Source: Acanthamoeba sp. SK_2022b
Taxonomy: Eukaryota; Discosea; Longamoebia; Acanthamoebidae
Assembly (NCBI GenBank): GCA_027943245.1
Contig: JANDJZ010001215.1
Coordinates: forward strand, 1-11,353
Direction: 5' to 3'
Length of the DNA: 11,353 nt
Shown: one piece after another, positions 1-9,941 of the stretch
How the letters are laid out: every line of letters starts with the position of its first letter
Numbering within the stretch: the stretch's first letter is position 1
The notes under the pieces: generated by a model
Databases searched by the model: none
Told to the model about the DNA's origin: nothing
The model's input: only the letters and a program-made list of their open reading frames with translations
Program-made: the position numbers and the translations under genes

Positions 1-1348
1 CGCCTGCACGGCGCCGATGTTGGACATGGCCAGCGGGCGGAGCTCCTCGGGGAACAGCTTGAACGCCGCCCGCTGCAGCGCGTGGATGCGCCGGCAGTGG
101 AGCGACGTGGCCTGCTCGTCCGACAGCGCCTCCCCCGAGTAGTTGTTGACGTCGAACGCCGCGAACGCCGCCAGCATGTCGACGAGCTGGTGGAACAGGC
201 TGCCCTCGGCGCGCTTGCCAAAGGCCGACAGGCGGCACCGCTCCACGACGTGCGCGTCCTGCAGCACCAGGTGGAAGAACCGCCGCGTGGGCAGCTGCGA
301 CTCGAGGTCGATCAGCCACTCCACGAACCGCTCGCAGTAGGCCACGCGCGCGCTGCGCTCCTCATCCTCCTCTTCATCCTCCTCCCCCTTGCCCTCGGTC
401 TGCTCCTCCTCGAGCCCGGCGAGGAGGTCCAGGAAGTAGCGCAGGAGGCCCGGGACGAACGTGCGCGCCGGGTCGTTCTTCTTCGTCTTCTTCGTCTTCT
501 TCTTGCTGGCCGCCTTGAGCTTCTTCCATCGCTCCTGGATTCGCGGCGGAAGCGCGCGCACCTCCTCCTCCACGCGCCCCTCGGCCACCGACAGCCAGAG
601 CGGGAGGTAGACCAGCCTGCTCACGCCCGGGGGGGGGGGAGACACACACACGCGCGCGCGCGCAAGAACGGTAAGCGCTCGATGCGATCGCGCGTGAGAG
701 GGGGGGAGGGGGCAAGTACTTGAGGCACTCGGTGCGGACCATCGGGTTCTCGAGGCTCTGGAAGGCGTTGATGAGGAAGAGGAGGTAGGTGGCCTCCTCG
801 CGCGTGGACAGCTGTCGCTCGTCGCGCAGGCCGAGCACACGCTGGAAGAAGCGGCCGAACCGCGCCTCGTCCTCCTGGAAGCACGCCCACGGCGCCGACA
901 CGTTCTCGCGGAACTTCTCGTTCACCATCACCAAGATGGACACCACATGCGCCACCGACGACTTCTCGGCGTCGAAGTTGGGCCACAAAAATCTATATAT
1001 ATAAAAAAAATCGTCACCAATTATAAATGGCGTGAGGCCAGCAGATTTTTGAGCGTTGCCGAAATGGAAGGCAAATCGAAATGGATGGGAAGCGTACGCT
1101 TCGAGGTAGTGTGAGAGCTCGAGAAGCATGATACGGGAGAATGGATGGGGCGCGGAGAGCTCCTGAGTGTAGATGTCCTCTACGACCTGAGGATCGAATG
1201 GGAGCTGATCCGGGGCGCCGGCCCAGTACTGAAGACTGAGCTGTGTGAGCTTATCCCGCACGATCTCTTCGACGGTGGGCGCGAAGAGCTTCTTCGCTCC
1301 ATTATCTGCCGCACCCCCTCCACTTCGAGATGCCACCGCCGCTGCCAT
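1..1348 (-). CDS. AQR: Aquarius-type intron-binding spliceosomal helicase, N-terminal part (3' end outside window)
   Basis: Aquarius (IBP160) is an SF1 RNA helicase of the spliceosome that binds introns upstream of the branch site. Visible exons (minus): 1348-1098, 992-720, 616-1, giving residues 1-380 with all joins in frame. The homology is to the N-terminal armadillo-like domain: residues 69-92 (HYLEAFLWPNFDAEKSS) match the QYLENYLWMNY region of animal Aquarius, MVNEKFRENV is conserved, and SLPMW-like LPLW and the ERFVEWLIDLESQLPTRRFF block follow. Helicase motifs lie beyond the left edge. Between residues 204 and 262 there is a lysine-rich run (KKLKAASKKKTKKTKK) followed by a Glu/Asp-rich stretch; this looks like an expanded charged loop. 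Start chosen at 1348 because it is the first Met before the conserved block, with GAAA just upstream. Intron 1 (1097-993) is 105 bases with no in-frame stop; intron 2 is 719-617. Family assignment is from remembered similarity. Confidence 0.9.
629..663. repeat. G11 run plus CA/CG alternating tract in AQR intron 2
   Basis: An 11-base G run (629-639) is followed by an alternating purine-pyrimidine tract (about 642-661), first CA then CG dinucleotides. It lies entirely inside AQR intron 2, so on the sense RNA it reads GC/GU repeats followed by a C run next to the acceptor. Alternating CG/CA tracts can adopt Z-DNA. Confidence 0.85.
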
Positions 1349-1474
1349 TTTCTTTCCTCTCGCTACTCGATGGGGCCAGATGCGGTTGTCGAATGAGCTG
1401 TTGGCCTGGGGAATTTTCTTTTCTCTTTCTGATTTTCTGGTTTGATTATTTTGTTTTTCACTATTTTGCGGAGT

Positions 1475-1480
1475 TTTATT
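1475..1480 (-). terminator. Poly(A) signal AATAAA of AP-3 mu
   Basis: TTTATT on the plus strand is AATAAA on the minus strand, 63 bases past the AP-3 mu stop codon and still upstream of the AQR start. The surrounding intergenic stretch (1349-1543) is T-rich on plus, hence A-rich in the sense orientation, and must hold both the AP-3 mu 3' UTR and the AQR promoter and leader. Confidence 0.6.
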
Positions 1481-1523
1481 GGGGTGAGGACAAGGGGGGA
1501 CATGTTGGGGAGGCTAGAGAGAG

Positions 1524-1539
1524 GCGGTGGCGCCACCGC
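1524..1539. repeat. Perfect 16-bp palindrome just after the AP-3 mu stop codon
   Basis: GCGGTGGCGCCACCGC is its own reverse complement. It starts four bases downstream of the AP-3 mu stop codon (1546-1544), so it lies in the 3' UTR. In RNA it could form a 6-bp stem with a 4-base loop, or pair between two transcripts. No known element is recognised. Confidence 0.85.
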
Positions 1540-1543
1540 ACGA

Positions 1544-3382
1544 CTACGTGCGGACCTGGAAGTTTCCGGCGTAGGTGATGTTCTTGACGCCCTTGTAGGG
1601 CTTGTACTTTTCGTTGTGGAGGGAGAGGCTCTCCACGCGGATGCCCGACGCCGAGAACTGGTTGACCCTGAAGTTGACCTCGATGATGGGGTTGCTGTCG
1701 GGCTGCGGGCTCCCCGGCAGCACCGAGATGTTGCCCGACAGGATCGGGCTCTTCTCCCGGCCCACCTTGCCCACCTTCCTGCTCGCCCACGACACATCGC
1801 CCAGTTCAGTGGCTGGTGGTTGGGTGGGTGGGTGGGTGGGTGGGTGGTGGTGGTGGTGGTGGTGGTGGTGGGTGGTGGTGTACCAGATGCAGACTTTGTT
1901 GATCTCGTCGTACTGGACCTCGCCGGCGGTGGCGGTGAGGTTTGTGGAGGAGACGAGCTTGGAGAAGGGGATGGTGAGCTGAACGTCGCCGACGGCGTGC
2001 TTCACCGACATCTTGGCGCCCACCGTGATGTGCACGCGGCCGCCGCCGTTGGTCCAGCTCACCTGCGGCTTCACGAACAGCGGGATCTCCAGGCCCGAAG
2101 ACACCCTGGCGCCACCAACGCACACACACACACACACACGCGTGTGTCTTGCCACGTCAGCAACCGCCACCTTAAGAAGTGGAGAGGGAGGCCTGCGTTA
2201 CCGATACTCCATGAGCTTGAAGGCGCCGTCGGGGGGCACGAAGGAGAGGAGCCTCGACTGGTCCCAGCGGGAGTAGCGGATGCACGGGTGGAAGGCCACG
2301 TCCTCGAGCACGCGCGGGTTGTAGAAGAGGAGGCTGAGGTCGGGCATGCCGGAGAGCTTGCAGTTGACCTGCACGTTGCCGTGGGCCACGCAGCGGAGGA
2401 CGTGGCCGTTGCGATCGATGATGGCGTCGATCTCCTCGTTGATGTCAAAGTAGACCTCGTTGGTGGTGTACTTGACCCCCACCGTGCGCCACGGCACCGT
2501 GGAGCCGGCGCCGCGGGGCAGCTGGCTCGACGTGCCCACCGGCGCGGCGAGGTTGATCGCGCGCGAGCCCATGCTGATCTTCCCGCCCAGGCTCATGGGC
2601 AGCGGCACGTTGAGCGTGCCCGGCACCGGGATGTTCTCCATCAGCTCCGACAGCAGGTTGGTCTTGCTGATCATCGACGTCAGCACGTTCGGCTCCGTCG
2701 TGAACGGGAACCCGCCGTCCATCATCTCGTCGAGCACCTGCCCGCCACCGCCACCGCGCCGTCAGTGGACCCGCCTGGGCAAGCCCAGCCCCCCCCCCCC
2801 GAACCCCCCAAGTAGAGGAAAGTAGAGGAGAGCGGCGTTGGTGGAGGAGAGGGGGGGGGGGGGGAGAGAGAGACCTGGTAGACGATGACGAACTTGTCCT
2901 TTATGCTCTCCTCAGTGACATCGGTCATGTAGTGGCCAAAGACTTCGACCACCCGTTGGAGGAACTCGAGGACGAGCAGTGGCGGGGTGTCGTTCTTCAC
3001 CACGGCCAGGAAGAAGAGGCCGTGGTGCTGGATGTGCACGAGGTACCACTTGGGCGTGGCGAGCACGGGGGGCACATCCTGCAGGTCCTCCACATCTGTC
3101 ACCGCATCCCAAAACTTGTCGCAGATGGCCCGCCCCACAAGGCCCACGTAGTGCTTCTCGATAATCACCTCCCTGCAAATTACATCTCTCTTAACCACCA
3201 TCCATTGCCCCGACTCTTTGCTCTACTCCACATCCCAAATCCCCCCCCCCCCGCTGCATTTCCGCCATTATGCGAATCGTTGCAAGAAGAGTGGAAAGGG
3301 AGCCACACCAACTACACACACACGCACAAATAAGCGAGCGCACGTACCCGTTCTTGTTAAGGATGAAGATGCTGTTGATCAT
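1544..3382 (-). CDS. AP3M: AP-3 adaptor complex mu subunit
   Basis: This is the medium subunit of the AP-3 adaptor, which selects tyrosine-motif cargo for transport from endosomes to lysosome-related compartments. Exons (minus): 3382-3348, 3172-2875, 2737-2202, 2105-1884, 1778-1544; total 1326 bases, 441 residues (about 418 in human AP3M1). Residues 1-140 are the longin-like domain (MINSIFILNKNGEVIIEKH, then PPVLATPKWYLV). Residues 194-441 are the mu-homology domain, with VKYTTNEVYFDINEEIDAII, KLSGMPDLSL, FHPCIRY, LSFVPPDGAFKL, YKPYKGVKNIT and the C-terminal GNFQVRT typical of AP-3 mu rather than AP-1/2 mu. The linker (about 130-193) is roughly 20 residues longer than in human. Exon 5 was placed at GAGCAG|GAAGG because it gives IWKVGKVGR aligning with animal LTWDVGKI. 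The start has A at -3. The neighbour upstream is the KUP gene, 180 bases away on the same strand. Confidence 0.95.
1822..1880 (+). repeat. (GGGT)6 then (GGT)n tract in AP-3 mu intron 4; G-quadruplex-type sequence on plus strand
   Basis: Six GGG runs separated by single T (1822-1844) are followed by GGT triplets to about 1880. The tract fills most of intron 4 (1883-1779), the sense strand carrying CAC/CCCA repeats. Six G3 runs with one-base loops fit the classic G-quadruplex pattern on the DNA template strand for AP-3 mu. Confidence 0.9.
2120..2146. repeat. (CA)n ending in an ACACACGCGTGTGT palindrome, AP-3 mu intron 3
   Basis: About nine CA units are followed by CGCG and TGTGT. The 14-base ACACACGCGTGTGT (2133-2146) is a perfect palindrome. 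It lies inside intron 3 (2201-2106), near the acceptor in the sense orientation. Confidence 0.8.
2789..2864. repeat. C12 and G14 homopolymers of opposite polarity within AP-3 mu intron 2
   Basis: On plus, a C12 run (2789-2800) and a C6 run (2804-2809) are followed by a G14 run (2851-2864). In the sense pre-mRNA this is a C14 run soon after the donor and a G12 run nearer the acceptor. The two are complementary and separated by about 50 bases, inside the 137-base intron 2874-2738. Confidence 0.85.
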
Positions 3383-3493
3383 CTTGCGCTCACTGCCCCT
3401 CTAGGACCAGTCCACTCACTCTATCAAATTGAGCAGGAAATGGTGGCAGAAAAATAACAGCAAACCGAGGAGAGGGCGGCTTCTCTCCGCCGT

Positions 3494-3511
3494 CGACTGC
3501 TCGTGCAGTCG
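3494..3511. repeat. Hairpin inverted repeat between KUP and AP-3 mu
   Basis: CGACTGC, a four-base loop TCGT, then GCAGTCG: a perfect 7-bp stem. It sits 14 bases beyond the putative KUP poly(A) signal and 112 bases before the AP-3 mu start. It therefore lies either near the KUP cleavage site or in the AP-3 mu promoter/leader. Confidence 0.75.
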
Positions 3512-3524
3512 GTTGTTTGTTTTC

Positions 3525-3530
3525 TTTATT
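3525..3530 (-). terminator. Poly(A) signal AATAAA of the KUP transporter gene
   Basis: AATAAA on the minus strand lies 33 bases past the KUP stop codon (3565-3563), followed in the sense direction by an A-rich GAAAACAAACAA. The intergenic gap to AP-3 mu is only 180 bases, so a compact 3' UTR is expected. Confidence 0.7.
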
Positions 3531-3562
3531 GGGTGACACACAATTGTGACGAGAGCGCAGCT

Positions 3563-5033
3563 CTAGTGCTGTGCCTTGTTGATGAAGCGGCTGATGAAGC
3601 AATTGCCCGGGACGGGCTTGCTTACGGTGAGCTCTACGTGGTACTCGATTCGCTGGTTGTGGGGGATCACCATCGAGACGCACGCCGGTGGTCGTGCGCT
3701 CATCACCATAAAGTTGTAGAGCCCCAGCCTGCATCGATGCACGCGGACCAGTGAGTAATGGGAGAAGCCCACTGGAGAGAGAGGTGGGGACTGACCTCAC
3801 ACGCGACCAGAAACGGCGGGCCTCCCGGAGGACCACGGTTTGTCGTGAGATGAAGTAGGAGTAGCGCGGCGAGGCCGGGTCGGCCTTCAGCACGCCGGCG
3901 TTCTCCGCATGCTGCAGGGCCTCCCCCGTGTCTGTGCGCCTCTCCACGAACCCGCGCCTGACACCGCGAGGGTGTTACGCGTGAGCTCCCCCAGCGACGA
4001 AGTAGTAGAAGAAGAGGAGCGGGGAGGGAGGGGAGAAGGCTTACCGGACGGTGAGCTTGACGAGGCCCGGGCCGAGGGCCCTGCACGACAGGTGGGCCTC
4101 GGGCTTGATGATGGGAAGGTCGATGGTCTTGGAGAGGACCGCCACCACCGTGGTGGGCAGCGAGCGGTGGATCTTGAAGTGCTGCAGCAGGGACTTGGGC
4201 ACGGCCTCGTCGTCCGAGCCCAAGAACACGCCCGTTCCCGGCACCCGCGTTACGGCGGGGTCGTTAACCCACGCTGTGTGTGTTGGGTGGTGTTGTGTTT
4301 GTGTTTGTGTTTCTATGCGTGAGAGAGAGGCGAGAGAGGGAGCTCGCGCAGGAAAGCTCTCTGGGCGAGGCTCTACGCACCGACCACGTCGCGCATGGTC
4401 TTCCGGCGGCGCTTGGCCGCGAGCGTGCGCTGGACGTCAGCTCGGCCGAGCTTCCACGAGCCCATGAAGAAGATGGCAACGGCAGCGATCAGCAGCGCGA
4501 CCCACCCGCCTTGGTCGAACTTGACCATGTTGGCGGCGAAATAGATCGTCTCCACGAAGAAGAAGACCGCGCCGATCGGCACGGCCACCAGCGCGCTCCA
4601 GGGCCACCTCAGCACGACCATGACCACGAAGATGACGGTGGTGATGGCCATCGTGCCCGTCACGGCGATGCCGAACGCCGACGCCAGCGCTCCGGAGCTC
4701 TGGAAGAACAGGACCAATCCGATGCACGCGGCCATGAGCAGCCAGTTGCCCGTGGGCGCGTAGACCTGGCCGTGCAGGGAGGCGCTCGTGTGGTGGAGCG
4801 CGACCGGCGGGAATGCATCGAGGCCGATGGCCTGGGAGATGAGCGAGAAGGTGGCGCTGATGAGCGACTGCGAGCCGATGACGGCGGCCAGGGTGGCCAC
4901 CACGATCATGGGCCAGTAGAGCGGCGTGGGCACGCTCTCAAATAACACCGGTCCACTTGTGCCGGGATTTTTGATGAGGTAGGCCGCCTGCAGAAACATG
5001 TGGGTCAGCTGCACAAGCGTCGATTATGCATGA

Positions 5034-5131
<98 letters not shown>

Positions 5132-6543
5132 GGACACGCACTTGACCAAAATAGCTCATCAAGACGCTGGGGAGGACGATGAAGCCCCAGCCCGCCCGGA
5201 TGGGCCACCGGCCAAAGTGGCCCATGTCGGCGTAGAGGGCCTCCACTCCAGTGAAGCACAGGCAGATGCCCCCGAGGGCTTTGAAGCCTGTCGCGCCGTT
5301 GCGCTCAAAGTAGCGGTAGCCCCAGTACGGGTTGAAGGCCTTGAACACGTCCGGTTCAAAGTGGACGATGTTGTAGATGCCCACGCCTGCAACCCCGGTG
5401 CAGCCACCGCTCATCATGAGTCGCGTGACATGGCCAATAGCATTCCGGGGCGACGGGGGAGGAAAACGCGTACCGCTGATGAACACGAACCAGATGAGCA
5501 TGATCGGACCGAAGAGGAAGGCGATCTTTGATGATCCATACGACTGGCCGACGAAGAGGAGGCCCAGAATGGCGATGCCCATGATAACCTCGTAGTCCAC
5601 CAGCCGGTCGTTCGCCACTCCGAGGCCTATCAACGTCGATTAGGCCTCGCTCCTCCAACCGTGAATCGGAGAGGTACCCTCGATAGCGGAGAGGACAGAG
5701 ACCGCGGGGGTGATGGCCCCGTCGCCCACGATGAAGCCGGCGCCGATGATGCAAAGGGTCACGCACCCGCGCTTGATCCACACCATGTAGCGCGGGGGCG
5801 CGTCACCGTCGGCTTCGTATTTCTTCATGTCCTTGCGCGTGGGCCGTACGAGCGAGGTGAGGGCAAAGATGCCCCCCTCGCCCTTGTTGTCGGCCATCAT
5901 GACAAAGGTCGCGTACTTGATCGTGACGATGAAGAGCAAGCTGTACACGAGCAGGCACATCGCACCCACTATGTCGTCTTCCTCGTACGTCTCGAGGTTG
6001 CTCAGGATGGTGGGCCACGTGTAGAGGGGGCTCGAGCCCAGGTCGCCATAGACGACGCCAAGGCTGCTGATGGTGAGCCAGGCAAAGTTGATGGACACCA
6101 TGAGGCGCGACCTCTGTCGAAGTAGCAGATCATGTGTTGGTTTTGCTCTTCTGGGAGGACCAGAAGCAAGTAGGAGTAGTTGAGGGCAGGAGAGGTCATA
6201 CTTGAGGCGCTGGGGCTGGTCGAAAGTGGCTGGGGTCGTCTTGTTCGCTTTCCCCATCGGATTCGTAGGTGGCGCTACCGGAGAGTGTGTCTTCATTCCA
6301 CTTTTTGCTGCTGTCGCCTTCCTCGTCCTCTGTGTGGTCCTCGTTCTTCTCGATCTTCCCTCTCTTCATGTTGGACATCTGCATGCCCTGCTCCTGCATC
6401 ACCTTATCAGCAAGAACGCCCTAACGCAGCAAGGAGGGAGGGACCTCTCCATCATCGCTGGATCCGCTGGAGGACAGGTCATCGTCGCTGCTCAGTTCGG
6501 GCTGCTCTATGTCTTGGGGCCGCATTCCCCTTTCAGAAGCCAT
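3563..6543 (-). CDS. KUP: KUP/HAK/KT-family potassium transporter
   Basis: A membrane K+ transporter of the KUP/HAK/KT family (K+ uptake, usually proton-coupled). Nine exons (minus): 6543-6445, 6402-6202, 6113-5678, 5626-5474, 5386-5142, 5008-4381, 4273-4045, 3957-3796, 3728-3563; total 2319 bases, 772 residues, close to plant HAK length and longer than bacterial Kup (about 620). Residues 1-100 are hydrophilic and Ser/Asp/Glu-rich. The membrane part (about 104-562, around twelve hydrophobic segments) shows the family marks GVVYGDLGSSPLY (119-131), GDGAITPAVSVLSA (231-244) and TGVEALYADMGHFGRWP (342-358). The C-terminal cytosolic part has VTRVPGTGVFLG and a final RIEYHVELTV. The first intron (6444-6403) is the weak point: only 42 bases, GTCCCT...AAG. 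If it is wrong, translation may begin at ATG 6399 (738 residues), which also has an in-frame stop 21 bases upstream. ATG 6543 has a stop (TAG at 6569-6567) just upstream in frame. Confidence 0.92.
5038..5129. repeat. (CA)46 microsatellite filling KUP intron 5
   Basis: An uninterrupted CA dinucleotide tract of 92 bases. It makes up most of the 133-base intron 5141-5009. The sense transcript therefore carries about 46 UG repeats between the GTGCGT donor and the TGTGCAG acceptor. Confidence 0.95.
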
Positions 6544-7003
6544 TGGACGTTCGTCTACTGTTTGCTAGATGCATCCAGCCCGTTTAAGCTGTGAGCTGCA
6601 GCTGTGTCCTGCTCCGCTGGTTGGTTGGCCGAGAGCCAAGTCCGCCGCCGGCAACCTTTCCGGATTTCTGGCGCGCTCTCCTGGTTGGCCGTCAGGCAGA
6701 AGTGGGCTTGTGATCAGCAACTTCAGAAGTGGCTGATGGTGATGACAGAAAGAGGGGAGAGGGTGCAACTCTTCTCTTTTTGTCTGGCTGCCCTCCTCCA
6801 ACAAGGAGAGGAGGAGGGAGGCGAGGATTGATGATGCTCTCTCTTTACACAAAACACCTGGCGATGAAGACGAGTTTGAATGGGGAGAGGGGGGGGGGGA
6901 GAGAAGACGGGGAGAGGGGCAGCTGGTTAACGGCGCTGTCCCTCACACACACACACACACGCGTGATCTTCTCGGTTTTGCCCTTTTGCCCTCCTGCTCC
7001 TCC
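6544..7003. other. Intergenic: ABCE1 3' UTR and KUP promoter/leader
   Basis: This 460-base gap is the longest in the window. On both strands I find only short open frames without family resemblance. It holds a (CA)n tract at 6944-6960, a G11 run (6889-6899), and purine-rich GAGAGG stretches on plus. I see no AATAAA close to the ABCE1 stop; the nearest possible signal on the sense strand is a TGTAAA at 6849-6844, which is weak. No TATA box is obvious before the KUP start. Confidence 0.6.
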
Positions 7004-9305
<2,302 letters not shown>

Positions 9306-9495
9306 CTTCGGGTGCTAGAGGTCGATTCCCGTGTGGCGTGTGGGTCTCTCGAGCCTCCGTCTCTTCACACTTCGCGACAGCCCAAACGCCGGAAGAAATT
9401 CAGAATCACCTGGCGCCCCCCCCCCCTTCCTTTGGCGCGAAACTGCCAACGCTACGCGACACACACAACGAAGATTTGAGTGATCACAAGTGAAG
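9306..9495. promoter_or_regulatory. Shared divergent promoter of ABCE1 (minus) and POLE3 (plus)
   Basis: The two start codons face away from each other and are 190 bases apart, so both promoters and both leaders must fit here. The stretch carries a C11 run (9416-9426), an E2F-type palindrome beside it and a second TTCGCG at 9371-9376. I see no TATA box for either gene. Confidence 0.75.
9431..9442 (+). promoter_or_regulatory. E2F/DP consensus site
   Basis: TTTGGCGCGAAA matches the full two-sided E2F consensus TTTSGCGCSAAA at every position. It ends 53 bases before the POLE3 start codon. E2F-DP factors drive S-phase replication genes in animals and plants, which fits a DNA polymerase epsilon subunit. 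ABCE1 lies 125 bases away on the other side. Binding is inferred, not shown. Confidence 0.65.
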
Positions 9496-9941
9496 ATGAG
9501 CGACGATTACGAGCTTCCCCGAGCAGTGGTCACACGACTCCTTAAATCATCGGTAATTTTGCTCACATCTTGGGCCAGCAGCCTTTTTTTGTAGGGACAG
9601 ATTTTTTGTTTACTAACATATCTGCAGTTGCCCGAGGGCGTGCAGATCCAGAAGGAGGCAAAGGAGGCCATCACCAAGGCTGCCAAGATTTGGATTCTCT
9701 ATGCCACCGCATGGTACTCGCCATCTCAGCCCACTCTCGCCGGCGGACGTGTGGCTGACCTGCCCGTCTCCGCAGCGCCAACGACTTTTGTCAGAACAGC
9801 AACCGATCCACCATCTCGGCGAACGACGTGCTGATGGCGATGGAGGAGCTCGAGTTCCCCGACTTCGTGCCCCAGCTCAAGGAGACCCTCGAGACCTTCA
9901 AGAAGGACCAGGCCTCCAAGAAGGCCGCCAAGAAGGGCTAG
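9496..9941 (+). CDS. POLE3: Histone-fold subunit of DNA polymerase epsilon / CHRAC (Dpb4/POLE3 type)
   Basis: POLE3/Dpb4 pairs with POLE4/Dpb3 through histone folds in DNA polymerase epsilon and also serves in CHRAC-type remodellers. Exons: 9496-9552, 9628-9713, 9776-9941; 309 bases, 102 residues. The match to animal POLE3 runs through ELPRAVVTRLLKSS (like NLPNAVITRIIKEA), LPEGVQIQKEAKEAITKAA, WILYATACANDF (like FVLYATSCANNF) and STISANDVLMAMEELEF (like KTLNASDVLSAMEEMEF). The protein ends with a short lysine-rich tail (FKKDQASKKAAKKG) instead of the long acidic tail of animal POLE3. ATG 9496 has A at -3 and gives exactly the expected N-terminus. NF-YB is a less likely alternative; the YATACANDF block favours POLE3. 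The 3' end is convergent with the DOCK gene. Confidence 0.93.
9611..9617 (+). promoter_or_regulatory. TACTAAC branch-point sequence in POLE3 intron 1
   Basis: An exact match to the yeast-type branch-point heptamer, with its branch adenosine at 9616 only 11 bases before the end of the intron (9627). It sits in the 75-base intron 9553-9627, downstream of a T-rich stretch. Confidence 0.7.

Noticed and set aside
1442..2815. 457-residue open frame on plus, the second longest single frame in the window
   Set aside because: It lies antisense to AP-3 mu exons, which have clear homology and phase-consistent splicing. Its protein is low-complexity and His/Val/Arg-rich, as expected from the complement of GC-rich codons.
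4280..4945. 221-residue open frame on plus over KUP exon 6
   Set aside because: Antisense to a membrane-segment exon with strong KUP similarity; highly charged shadow composition.
5000..5182. Thr/His repeat protein from the CA tract
   Set aside because: A frame through a microsatellite; the tract is intronic.
6114..6296. Read-through frame joining KUP exon 3 to upstream sequence without a splice
   Set aside because: It is open by chance in a different frame from exon 2; the 88-base intron 6201-6114 (GTATGA...CAG) joins exon 2 and exon 3 in phase and gives a better start.
6565..6852. 95-residue open frame on minus between KUP and ABCE1
   Set aside because: No recognisable motif, ends before the KUP start in a different frame, and lies in a promoter/3' UTR gap. 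Could be leader sequence.
9388..9395. GCCGGAAG resembling an ETS-type site in the ABCE1/POLE3 promoter
   Set aside because: ETS factors are animal-specific as far as I know, so the match is likely coincidental.
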